Below, in pieces: positions 54,368-64,000 of a stretch of DNA of 64,000 nucleotides; within the stretch, counting starts at the first letter, position 1; every line of letters starts with the position of its first letter. The DNA is from Maricaulis alexandrii (lineage in GTDB: Bacteria > Pseudomonadota > Alphaproteobacteria > Caulobacterales > Maricaulaceae), in assembly GCF_005871165.1 (NCBI RefSeq), contig NZ_SWKP01000005.1, positions 124,001 through 188,000 of the forward strand, written 5' to 3'. A model generated the notes under the pieces. The model worked only from the letters and a program-made list of their open reading frames with translations. It was not told where the DNA came from and made no database searches. Both the position numbers and the translations under genes were made by a program.

Positions 54368-54396
54368 CTGGCACAGCGTGTATCGCGTGCTATACA
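54368..54396 (+). promoter_or_regulatory. Candidate promoter for the DUF3576-leuS operon
   Basis: TATACA (54391-54396) with CTGGCA (54368-54373) 17 bp upstream, in the 266-bp gap between the divergent porin and DUF3576 genes. A moderate match to sigma-70 consensus (about 4/6 at -35 and 5/6 at -10); no independent support. Confidence 0.3.
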
Positions 54397-54478
54397 AACC
54401 TTTCAAAGAAAAGAGCGCATCCGCGTTCTCGGTTTTCCCGTGTGTAACCGCTGTTCAGTGTCGAAGGAGTCTCGGCTT

Positions 54479-54976
54479 ATGCCTGACCGTCGGATTCTCG
54501 GAGCTATCCTCTCCGCCGCCATCCTTTTCGTTCCGGCCTGCGCATCCAATGATGCCGCCGGGGATTCCGGTTCCGAACAGCGTTCCGGACTGCGCCTTCC
54601 CTCCCTGCCCAACCCGCTCTCGCGCGGCTCGGACAATTACGAGGTCGAAGGCATCGGGGTGAATGGCTATCTCTGGCGCGCCAGCCTGGACACGATCTCC
54701 TTCATGCCGCTGGCTGAAGTGGATCCGTTCGGTGGCGTGATCATCACGGACTGGTATTCCAATCCGCAAATGCCGACCGAGCGTTTCAAGCTGACGGTCT
54801 ACATTCTGGATACGCGCCTGCGTGCCGACGCCCTGGCCGTCAACGTCTTCCGCCAGGTGCGGAGCGAGACGGGTGAGTGGACGGATGCCCAGACCGGTTC
54901 CGAAACCGCCTATGAAATCGAAAACGCGATCCTGACCCGGGCCCGCCAGCTGCGCATTTCCCAGCTGGAAGACTAA
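54479..54976 (+). CDS. DUF3576 lipoprotein
   Basis: 165 aa. Lipoprotein signal ILGAILSAAILFVPAC (Cys about residue 19), a disordered Ser/Gly stretch, then the DUF3576 domain: IGVNGYLWRASLDTISFMPL, DPFGGVIITDWY, ILDTRLRADALAVNVFRQV and ENAILTRARQLR. AAGGAG at 54464-54469 sits 9 bases before ATG 54479. Envelope protein of unknown function, usually just upstream of leuS and lptE in alphaproteobacteria, as here. Confidence 0.9.
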   Translation: MPDRRILGAILSAAILFVPACASNDAAGDSGSEQRSGLRLPSLPNPLSRGSDNYEVEGIGVNGYLWRASLDTISFMPLAEVDPFGGVIITDWYSNPQMPTERFKLTVYILDTRLRADALAVNVFRQVRSETGEWTDAQTGSETAYEIENAILTRARQLRISQLED

Positions 54977-55009
54977 GCCCGCGCGCCGGCATCGCCGCGA
55001 GACAAGACC

Positions 55010-57607
<2,598 letters not shown>

Positions 57608-57612
57608 GCCCT

Positions 57613-58113
57613 ATGCGCACGCGCCGTACCCTTCTGGCCTGTCTGGCCCTGTCTGCCACGCTCGGACTGGGGGCGTGCGGTTTTTCGCCCATGTATGCCA
57701 ATAACGGCACCGCTGCGACCCTGTCCGACTTCACCATCGTGACCGGCGAAGAGCGGGTGGACTTCCTGCTGCAACAGGCCTTGCAGGATTCCATGGGCGC
57801 CCGTGATGGCGATGGCACGTATGAGCTGCGCGCGGAAACCCGGCAAAGCTCCATTCCGCTCGGGATCGGGGCTGATGCCGTTGTCCGCCGCTACACGATC
57901 GAGCTGACCGTGAACTATGAAGTGTTCCGCACCGGCGCGGTGGATCCGGTCATGTCCGGCTCGGCCCGCGGCTCGGCCTCCTATGATCTGTCCAACTCGC
58001 CCTATGCGGCGCTGGTCTCCGAACAGGACGCCGAGGAGCGCGCGGCCCGGATGGCCGCGGACCGGATCACGGCGCAGCTCCTGCGTGCGATCAATTCCAT
58101 GGAAGGCGCGTGA
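57613..58113 (+). CDS. lptE: LPS-assembly lipoprotein LptE
   Basis: 166 aa. Lipoprotein signal ACLALSATLGLGACGFSPMY (lipobox LGAC, Cys about 21), then the LptE fold with RRYTIELTVNYEVFRTG and C-terminal DRITAQLLRAINSME. Plugs LptD for LPS insertion in the outer membrane. Second in the leuS-lptE-holA operon; its TGA overlaps the GTG start of holA (GTGA). Confidence 0.9.
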   Translation: MRTRRTLLACLALSATLGLGACGFSPMYANNGTAATLSDFTIVTGEERVDFLLQQALQDSMGARDGDGTYELRAETRQSSIPLGIGADAVVRRYTIELTVNYEVFRTGAVDPVMSGSARGSASYDLSNSPYAALVSEQDAEERAARMAADRITAQLLRAINSMEGA

Positions 58114-59162
58114 AGGTCCAGGCTCGTGACGCCGATGCCCGGGTCAAAACTCCTGACCCGTCGATCAAGGCGTATCTGATTTACGGACCGGACCGGGGTC
58201 TCGCCCATGAGCGGGCCAGCACGCTCGTCAAATCCGTGCTCGAGGATCCGGACGACCCTTTCGCACTCACCCAGCTCACCGAAGAGGATCTGAAATCCGA
58301 TCCCGCGGCTCTGGCCGATGCGATGGCGGCCATGTCGCTGACGGGTGGTCAACGCCTGGTCCGGGTGCGTTTGTCAGGCGAGACCGGAAGCGGGCCGATT
58401 ATCGACTTCATTTCCGACCTCGAAAGCGGCTCTGTGGCGCCGCAAACCGTCCTGGTGGTCGAGTCCGGCGATCTAACGCCGCGAGGGAAGCTTCGAAAAA
58501 CCTTCGAACCGGCGAAAAATGCTTATTCTATAGCTTGTTACGCCGACAATGCCCAATCACTCGGAAACCTCGTTGATGACCTACTTAAAGGCGAAAATCT
58601 GACGATTGCGCCTGATGCGCGCATGAATTGGCTTCCGCGTCTGGAAGGCGACCGGGCGCTGGCCCGCGGCGAGATCGAGAAGCTGATTCTCTACAAGGGC
58701 CTCGCCGGCCAGCGCGATCCGAACGACAACGAGATCTGCCTTGCCGATATCGAGGCCGTCGCCGCCGACCAGGGCGAGGCCCAGATGGATGCCGTTCTGG
58801 AACCCGCCCTGCTCGGCCGGCTGGCAGAAGCCGACAAGGCCTATATCCGCTCGATCAGTGCCGGGGGTAGTCCGGTCGCCATCCTGCGCAGCCTGCAGCG
58901 CCGGCTGGACCAGCTTGGAGCCGTACAGGCCGCCGGCGGTAGTGATGCCGCGATGGCAAAAGCCGGGGTCCCGCGCTTTGGCCCGCCCGCCAACGCCTTC
59001 AAACAACAAATGTCGGTCTGGCGCGGCCGCCGCCTGGACCATGCGCGGCAGCTGGCCTTCGACGCAGAACGTCAGGTCAAACGATCAGGATCGCCGGCAG
59101 AAAGCCTGGTCAGTGAGCTTTTGCTGAGGCTGGCCCGCGGGGCCGCGCAGATGCGGCGCTAG
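58110..59162 (+). CDS. holA: DNA polymerase III delta subunit
   Basis: 350 aa clamp-loader subunit. YLIYGPDRGLAHERA start, LTEEDLKSDPAALADAMAAM, VLVVESGDLTPRGKLRK, and the C-terminal collar ALRG-like LLLRLARGAAQ. Start GTG 58110 overlaps lptE. Ends in CTAG shared with parB. The leuS-lptE-holA-parB order is typical for the origin region of related alphaproteobacteria. Confidence 0.92.
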   Translation: MKVQARDADARVKTPDPSIKAYLIYGPDRGLAHERASTLVKSVLEDPDDPFALTQLTEEDLKSDPAALADAMAAMSLTGGQRLVRVRLSGETGSGPIIDFISDLESGSVAPQTVLVVESGDLTPRGKLRKTFEPAKNAYSIACYADNAQSLGNLVDDLLKGENLTIAPDARMNWLPRLEGDRALARGEIEKLILYKGLAGQRDPNDNEICLADIEAVAADQGEAQMDAVLEPALLGRLAEADKAYIRSISAGGSPVAILRSLQRRLDQLGAVQAAGGSDAAMAKAGVPRFGPPANAFKQQMSVWRGRRLDHARQLAFDAERQVKRSGSPAESLVSELLLRLARGAAQMRR

Positions 59163-60079
59163 CCGCCGGACTGGCCGCTGAGCCGGCGGCAGACATCATC
59201 CAATTGCTCCAGCGTCTTGTACTGGACCCGGATTTCCCCGCCCTTGGCGCCATGCCGGATATCGACACTCAAACCCAGGCGCGAGGTGATATCGGCCTCC
59301 AGGGCGCGCGTGTCAGCATCCTTGTCACCACTGGCGGCCGGTTTTCCGGCGGACTTGGTCTCCACGCCACCAGTCTGGGCGTCACGGGCCAGCTTTTCCG
59401 CCTCACGAACGGAAAGCCCTTTCTCGACAATGAGAACCGCCAGGGCGGCCGGGCCCGGCGCATTCGCGATCGCCCGGGCATGACCGGCGGAAATCTGACC
59501 ATTGGCAAGATATGTCAGCACGGTGTCCGGCAGGGCCAGCAAGCGGACCATGTTGGCGACGTGGCTGCGGCTCTTGGAAACCGCCTGGGCGACGTCTTCC
59601 TGGGTATGTCCGAAGCGTTCGATCAGCTGTTTGTAGGCCTGGGCCTCTTCGACCGGATTCAGATCGGCGCGCTGGACGTTCTCGACAATGCCGATTTCCA
59701 GCGTTTCGCGGTCCGTCAGCTCCCGGACCAGGGCCGGAACCTCATGCAGGCGGGCCTTCTGGGCGGCGCGCCAGCGGCGTTCACCGGCCACGATCTCATA
59801 GGCATCCTCGCCGACCGGACGCACCAGGATGGGCTGAACAATGCCCTTCTCGGCAATCGAGTCCGACAGGGCCTGGAGCTCGGTCTCGGTCATGGTCTTG
59901 CGCGGCTGGTCCGGATTGGGGCGGATCAGTTCGATCGGGATGGTGCGAACCCCGTCACGGCCTTTGGGACGCTCCTCGCCCGGCTCGGCCGGTGGTGCGG
60001 AATAGCCTTCCGTCTCGGATTCCCCGAGCAGGGCGGACAGGCCCCGGCCCAGACGACGGTTCTTTTCGGTCGATGTCAT
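59159..60079 (-). CDS. parB: Chromosome partitioning protein ParB
   Basis: 306 aa CTP-dependent parS-binding clamp. N-terminal basic LGRGLSALLGE, CTPase motifs IVAGERRWRAAQKARL and ENVQRADLNPVEEA, HTH region SKSRSHVANMVRLLALP and GHARAI, and C-terminal dimer domain. Its target parS sites lie 1.4-3.4 kb away at 61481, 62009 and 63495. Start overlaps the parA stop (ATGA). Confidence 0.97.
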   Translation of the reverse strand: MTSTEKNRRLGRGLSALLGESETEGYSAPPAEPGEERPKGRDGVRTIPIELIRPNPDQPRKTMTETELQALSDSIAEKGIVQPILVRPVGEDAYEIVAGERRWRAAQKARLHEVPALVRELTDRETLEIGIVENVQRADLNPVEEAQAYKQLIERFGHTQEDVAQAVSKSRSHVANMVRLLALPDTVLTYLANGQISAGHARAIANAPGPAALAVLIVEKGLSVREAEKLARDAQTGGVETKSAGKPAASGDKDADTRALEADITSRLGLSVDIRHGAKGGEIRVQYKTLEQLDDVCRRLSGQSGG

Positions 60080-60915
60080 GCCACTTCACCCTGCTCTTCA
60101 CGGCGGCGCTTGCGCTCTTGCTGGACGATTTCCTTGGCCAGGCTGATATAGGCCTGGGAACCGGAACACTGCAGGTCATAGAGCAGGACCGGCTTGCCCA
60201 CGGAGGGCGCTTCAGAAACCCGGACATTGCGCGGGATCATGGTCTTGTAGACCTTGTCCCCGAAATGCTCGCGCACATCGGCTGCGACCTCGGCGGAGAG
60301 ATTATTGCGCCCGTCATACATGGTCAGGACCACGCCCTGGATATCGAGACGGGAATTGAGATGCCCGCGCACACGATCCACGGTGCGAAGAAGCTGGGAC
60401 AGGCCTTCCAGGGCGAAGAATTCACACTGCAGCGGCACCAGGATGGAGTCCGCCGCCGTCAGCGAATTCACGGTCAGCACATTCAGCGAGGGCGGGCAGT
60501 CAATCAGGATATAATCCAGCGCCTCGCCGGACAGTTCGGTCAGGCTCTTGTCGATGGCGCGCTTGAGCCGGTAGGAGCGGCGCTGGTCATCGGCCAATTC
60601 CAGTTCGACCCCGGAGAGAAGCTGGTCCGACGGCACGATGGACAGGCCCGGCACCACGGTTTTCACCATGGCGGCATGCAGGGGGTCGCCCTCGATCAGG
60701 ACATCATAGGCGGTCAGCTTGCGCTCTTGCGGCGGCACACCCAGACCGGTCGAGGCATTGCCCTGAGGGTCCAGGTCGATAATCGCGACTTTCTGACGGA
60801 TCGCAGCGAGGGCCGTTCCCAGATTGATGGCGGTGGTGGTCTTGCCAACTCCGCCCTTCTGGTTGGCTATGGCAATGACACGGGGCGCTCTGCGGCGCTC
60901 GACTTCATCGGACAC
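60076..60915 (-). CDS. parA: Chromosome partitioning ATPase ParA
   Basis: 279 aa. Deviant Walker A KGGVGKT (residues 20-26), [24 protein letters not shown] and [12 protein letters not shown]. It forms the nucleoid gradient that pulls ParB-parS during segregation. Overlaps rsmG by 11 bp upstream and parB by 4 bp downstream. Confidence 0.97.
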   Translation of the reverse strand: MSDEVERRRAPRVIAIANQKGGVGKTTTAINLGTALAAIRQKVAIIDLDPQGNASTGLGVPPQERKLTAYDVLIEGDPLHAAMVKTVVPGLSIVPSDQLLSGVELELADDQRRSYRLKRAIDKSLTELSGEALDYILIDCPPSLNVLTVNSLTAADSILVPLQCEFFALEGLSQLLRTVDRVRGHLNSRLDIQGVVLTMYDGRNNLSAEVAADVREHFGDKVYKTMIPRNVRVSEAPSVGKPVLLYDLQCSGSQAYISLAKEIVQQERKRRREEQGEVA

Positions 60916-61528
60916 GCTCGACCTCTCTTATATGCAGGATCACCCCGTCACTGGTCTGGCTGGGGATGACATCATATTCAACTGTCCAGCTTTTACCGGC
61001 CTCGGTCAATTCATCGCGGTACTGACGGCCCTTGAAGAACAGACCCTCAGCCCCGTTTTTCAACAGGGGCGCGGTATAGCCCAATAATTTATTCAGGGGG
61101 GCGAAGGCCCGGGCGGTCACCAGATCAAAGCCTTCCGCCGGATCCAGCGTCTCGACCCGCACGGAGCGCGCCTCCGCGTCCAGTTCCAGTTCCGCGATGA
61201 CCTTGCGCAGGAAAGCGACCTTCTTGCCCACACTGTCGACCATCACGACACGGGCTTTCTGGCCCCGTTCGCGCAGGCCCAGGGCCAGAGCAATCCCGGG
61301 AAAGCCGGCACCGGCGCCCAGATCCGCGATCAGACGCACATCGCTCGGCACATGAGCCATGAGCTGATAACTGTCGAGCGCATGCCGCTCCCAGAAACTG
61401 TCCAGCGTATTGCGGCTGACCAGATTGGTGTGGGCGCTGGTTTCCACCAGAAGCTCTCGCCAGCGGTCGAAGGCGTCGAGTGTTTCACGTGAAACACCAG
61501 TCGCCTTGGCAAAATCGTCGCGGTTCAC
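60905..61528 (-). CDS. rsmG: 16S rRNA m7G methyltransferase
   Basis: 207 aa (GidB). Methylates G527 of 16S rRNA. N-terminal [19 protein letters not shown]-binding [31 protein letters not shown], and [19 protein letters not shown] start at 61528 directly abuts the mnmG stop. A perfect parS is embedded in codons 11-16 region (VSRET). Confidence 0.96.
   Translation of the reverse strand: MNRDDFAKATGVSRETLDAFDRWRELLVETSAHTNLVSRNTLDSFWERHALDSYQLMAHVPSDVRLIADLGAGAGFPGIALALGLRERGQKARVVMVDSVGKKVAFLRKVIAELELDAEARSVRVETLDPAEGFDLVTARAFAPLNKLLGYTAPLLKNGAEGLFFKGRQYRDELTEAGKSWTVEYDVIPSQTSDGVILHIREVERVR
61481..61496. promoter_or_regulatory. parS site in rsmG
   Basis: TGTTTCACGTGAAACA, a perfect 16-bp match to the ParB-binding palindrome, within the 5' end of rsmG, encoding the V-S-R-E-T peptide. 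Confidence 0.92.
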
Positions 61529-63388
61529 CTAGCTCGCCTCTTTATTGAGCCGTTTGACATGGGCCAGAACGGCCGTCAGCGCGCCCGGCGTGACACCTTC
61601 AATGCGCGCCGCCTGCCCCAGCGTCTCCGGACGGGCCCGCTCCAGCTTCTCACGGGCCTCGTTCGAGAGACCGCCTACGCGGGCATAGTCCAGATCCCGC
61701 GGCAGGCGGACTGCCTCATCCCGGCGGAATGCCAGGATGTCGGCCTGCTGACGATCGATATAGCCGGCATAGAGCGCATCGATCTCGACCTGCTCGGCGA
61801 CCGCCGGTGAGATGGTCTCCAAATCCGGCCAGACCCGGCAGACATCCGCCCAGTCGATATCCGGATAGGCCAGAAGCTCGGACACGGTCCGGCGCTTGCC
61901 ATCGGAATTGACGGACAAGCCCTGCGCCCGGGCTTCATTCGGTGTCAGGCTCAGAGACGCAACGGTCTCGCGCGCCTGGCCCAGCTCCGTCATCTTCTCG
62001 CGATAGCGTGTTTCACGTGAAACAGACGCGGCGCCGAGCTCGATCGCCTTTTCCGTGAGACGCTGGTCCGCATTATCGGCCCGCAGCGTCAGGCGATATT
62101 CGGCCCGCGAGGTGAACATGCGATAGGGCTCGCTGACGCCCCGCGTGATCAGATCGTCGATCATCACACCGATATAGGCATCCGACCGGCTGAGGATGAA
62201 GGCATCCCGATCCTGAGCCGACAAAGCGGCATTGAGGCCGGCCATCAGCCCCTGGGCCGCGGCCTCTTCATAGCCCGTCGTGCCATTGATCTGACCCGCC
62301 AGCCACAAGCCCGGAATGGCCCGGACTTGAAGTGTTGCATCAAGTTCGCGCGGATCGACGTAGTCGTACTCGATGGCATAGCCGTAGCGCTTCACCTCGA
62401 CCTGTTCGAGACCCGGAATGGTCCGCAGGAAGCGATCCTGAACCTCATCCGGCAGGGAGGTCGAAATCCCGTTCGGATAGACCGTGTCGTCGTCCAGACC
62501 CTCCGGCTCCAGGAAGACCTGGTGCTGGGTCCGGTCCGCGAAGCGCACGACCTTGTCCTCGATGGACGGGCAATAGCGCGGCCCGCGGCCGGCAATCGCC
62601 CCGCTATAGACCGCCGACTGTTCCAGATTGTCGCCGATGATCTTGTGCGTCGCTTCCGTGGTCCGGGTAATGGCACACGCGATCTGAGGCACGTCGATCC
62701 GGTCCGTCAGGAAGGAAAACGGGACCGGTGTCTCATCCGCATCCTGCTTCTCCAGACTGTCCCAGTGGATGGAGGACTGACGCAAGCGCGCCGGCGTCCC
62801 GGTCTTCAAACGGCCCATCTGAAGCTTGAGCCCGTAGAGACGCTCGCCCAGACCCATGGCCGGCTTCTCACCAAAGCGGCCTGCCGGAATGCGTTCGGCG
62901 CCGCGGTGAATGATCCCGCGCAGGAAGGTCCCGGTGGTCAGCACCACGGACCCCGCATGATATTCCACACCGGACTCGTCCACCACACCCACGCAGCGCT
63001 CGCCATCGAGGATCAGATCTTCCACGGCGGCTGCCCGGATCTCCAGATTGACCATACCGTGAAGCTCGTCCTGCATCGCCTGGCGATAAAGCGCACGATC
63101 TGATTGGGTGCGCGGGCCCCGCACGGCCGGGCCCTTGGACCGGTTGAGCAAACGGAACTGGATGCCCGACGCATCGGCAATCCGCCCCATCACGCCATCC
63201 AGCGCATCGATCTCGCGAACCAGATGCCCCTTGCCCAGCCCGCCAATGGCCGGATTGCAGGACATCTCGCCAATCGTTTCGAGCTTGTGGGTCAAGAGCA
63301 GGATTTTGGCGCCCAGGCGCGCCGAAGCTGCGGCTGCGTCACAGCCGGCGTGTCCGCCGCCAATGATGATGACATCCCAGGACTGCAT
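61529..63388 (-). CDS. mnmG: tRNA uridine-34 carboxymethylaminomethyl synthase subunit MnmG
   Basis: 619 aa (GidA). FAD-binding [20 protein letters not shown] at the N-terminus, [20 protein letters not shown], the catalytic-Cys region and [15 protein letters not shown], with tRNA-binding C-terminal helices ending [10 protein letters not shown]. Works with MnmE, encoded just upstream. A perfect parS lies inside the gene at 62009, again encoding V-S-R-E-T. Confidence 0.97.
   Translation of the reverse strand: MQSWDVIIIGGGHAGCDAAAASARLGAKILLLTHKLETIGEMSCNPAIGGLGKGHLVREIDALDGVMGRIADASGIQFRLLNRSKGPAVRGPRTQSDRALYRQAMQDELHGMVNLEIRAAAVEDLILDGERCVGVVDESGVEYHAGSVVLTTGTFLRGIIHRGAERIPAGRFGEKPAMGLGERLYGLKLQMGRLKTGTPARLRQSSIHWDSLEKQDADETPVPFSFLTDRIDVPQIACAITRTTEATHKIIGDNLEQSAVYSGAIAGRGPRYCPSIEDKVVRFADRTQHQVFLEPEGLDDDTVYPNGISTSLPDEVQDRFLRTIPGLEQVEVKRYGYAIEYDYVDPRELDATLQVRAIPGLWLAGQINGTTGYEEAAAQGLMAGLNAALSAQDRDAFILSRSDAYIGVMIDDLITRGVSEPYRMFTSRAEYRLTLRADNADQRLTEKAIELGAASVSRETRYREKMTELGQARETVASLSLTPNEARAQGLSVNSDGKRRTVSELLAYPDIDWADVCRVWPDLETISPAVAEQVEIDALYAGYIDRQQADILAFRRDEAVRLPRDLDYARVGGLSNEAREKLERARPETLGQAARIEGVTPGALTAVLAHVKRLNKEAS
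62009..62024. promoter_or_regulatory. parS site in mnmG
   Basis: TGTTTCACGTGAAACA, a perfect palindrome inside the mnmG coding region, 528 bp from the rsmG site. Confidence 0.92.
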
Positions 63389-63494
63389 GAGCCGATATCC
63401 CTGAAAACCGAGTGCCGCGCCCTCGCCTAACGGGGCTGCGGAAAGGTCGGCTTACATAATGCCCGTGAGGGTCTGAGTCGAGGGGAAAGCCCGG

Positions 63495-63510
63495 TGTTTC
63501 ACGTGAAACA
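63495..63510. promoter_or_regulatory. parS site between mnmE and mnmG
   Basis: TGTTTCACGTGAAACA, perfect palindrome in the 134-bp non-coding gap between the mnmE stop (63523) and mnmG start (63388), 1486 bp from the mnmG site. Confidence 0.92.
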
Positions 63511-63522
63511 GTGAAGCCGATC

Positions 63523-64000
63523 CTACTTTCCGATGCAGAACTGGCTGAACACCCGATCCAGGATATCCTCCACATCGACGCGACCGGTGAGGCTCTCCAG
63601 GGCCCGCACGGCCAGACGGGCATCTTCCCCGGACAATTCCGGCGCAAGAGCGAGCTGGTCCCGGCAACGCTCCAAAGCGTGCAAAGCCGTCTCCACGGCC
63701 CGGCGATGACGCGCCCGCGACAGGGCCGGCAATTCCCGCGCGCTCAGACGGTCCCGGACAATGGCCTCGATCCGCGCTTCCAGCGCATCCACGCCCTGCC
63801 CCGACTTGGCGCTGAGACGATAGGCGCCATCGGCCGACTTCTCCGGCGCCAGATCCAGCTTGTTGAGAACGAGAAGATCATCATCCTTCAGGCGACCCCT
63901 CAGATCGAGCAGATCGGCATCGGACCGCGCATCCACCACCCCGATCCTCAGATCCGCATTGTCGGCCCGGTCCAGAGCCCGACGGACCCCTTCGGCCTCG
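63523..64000 (-). CDS. mnmE: tRNA modification GTPase MnmE, 3' part
   Basis: C-terminal part only; the reading frame runs open through the window end, continuing upstream with EGVRRALDRADNADLRIGVV. Visible features are the end of the G domain (LLVLNKLDLAPE with the NKxD motif, then LSAKSGQGVDALEARI) and the helical C-terminal domain ending with the FCIGK signature whose Cys is conserved in MnmE. Partner of MnmG in wobble uridine modification. Confidence 0.95.
   Translation of the reverse strand, partial: EAEGVRRALDRADNADLRIGVVDARSDADLLDLRGRLKDDDLLVLNKLDLAPEKSADGAYRLSAKSGQGVDALEARIEAIVRDRLSARELPALSRARHRRAVETALHALERCRDQLALAPELSGEDARLAVRALESLTGRVDVEDILDRVFSQFCIGK

Noticed and set aside
63523-63939. 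Separate 138-aa small protein
   Set aside because: It is the C-terminal part of MnmE; the frame continues open past the window end and carries the NKxD and FCIGK motifs.

Overview
The window looks like origin-proximal chromosome from a high-GC alphaproteobacterium of the Caulobacterales/Maricaulales type. The evidence is the right-hand block mnmE-mnmG-rsmG-parA-parB facing leuS-lptE-holA, three perfect parS sites, a full CtrA-type box, an NtrZ-like periplasmic protein, a very long NAD-glutamate dehydrogenase, a DUF1674/SDHAF4 protein and a DUF2794 protein. The genus is inferred, not proven. Gene density is very high: many neighbours overlap by 1-16 bp, and three convergent pairs share one CTAG as both stop codons. 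I see no transposase, phage gene or CRISPR array.

Layout. 1-9.7 kb: a desaturase, an ArsC-like protein, a CitE-like lyase and a pyridoxal kinase. Two linked DJ-1/PfpI-superfamily genes follow (one fused to an AraC domain), then a five-gene operon for a Gld-like ABC-2 exporter (ATPase, permease, GldG-like, DUF4340, VOC protein). 9.9-14.2 kb: DUF2794, a Bax inhibitor-1 family protein, ThpR, two co-transcribed phosphatases and a membrane histidine kinase. 14.3-20.9 kb: argG, glutaminase, pyrF, a secreted hypothetical, SDHAF4-like, htpX and an RsmB-type methyltransferase. 20.9-27.9 kb: rpe, a heparinase II/III family protein, a FlaA1/CapD-type membrane sugar dehydratase, purH and a lipoprotein hydrolase. 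27.9-32.8 kb: the giant NAD-glutamate dehydrogenase.

33.2-37.8 kb is the most accessory-looking part. A leftward operon (GNAT-like, GNAT, and an isochorismatase-fold protein that lacks its catalytic Cys) is divergent from a LysR gene and an XRE gene, with a perfect CtrA box between them. A sulfotransferase-like gene and tRNA-Gly(GCC) follow. 37.9-42.8 kb: ProX-type deacylase, a CnoX-like thioredoxin-TPR protein, Trm112, DUF971, an oxidoreductase, a DsrE protein and a UbiH-type hydroxylase. 42.9-52.9 kb: ftsK, an EamA transporter, a secreted beta-propeller-like protein, lolA, a candidate small RNA/leader, a hypothetical, xthA, an OmpR-type regulator (CenR candidate), an L,D-transpeptidase, a YggS protein, a ThiE-like protein and NtrZ-like. 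53-64 kb: porin, DUF3576 lipoprotein, leuS, lptE, holA, then parB, parA, rsmG, mnmG and the 3' part of mnmE.

Much of the window serves envelope and cell-cycle functions: LolA, LptE, porin, L,D-transpeptidase, FtsK and ParAB/parS, plus nitrogen metabolism (GDH, glutaminase, ArgG, NtrZ-like). The features most worth testing are the candidate anti-Shine-Dalgarno hairpin RNA at about 47985-48164 and the CtrA-box-associated GNAT/pseudo-isochorismatase module at 33.2-36.5 kb.
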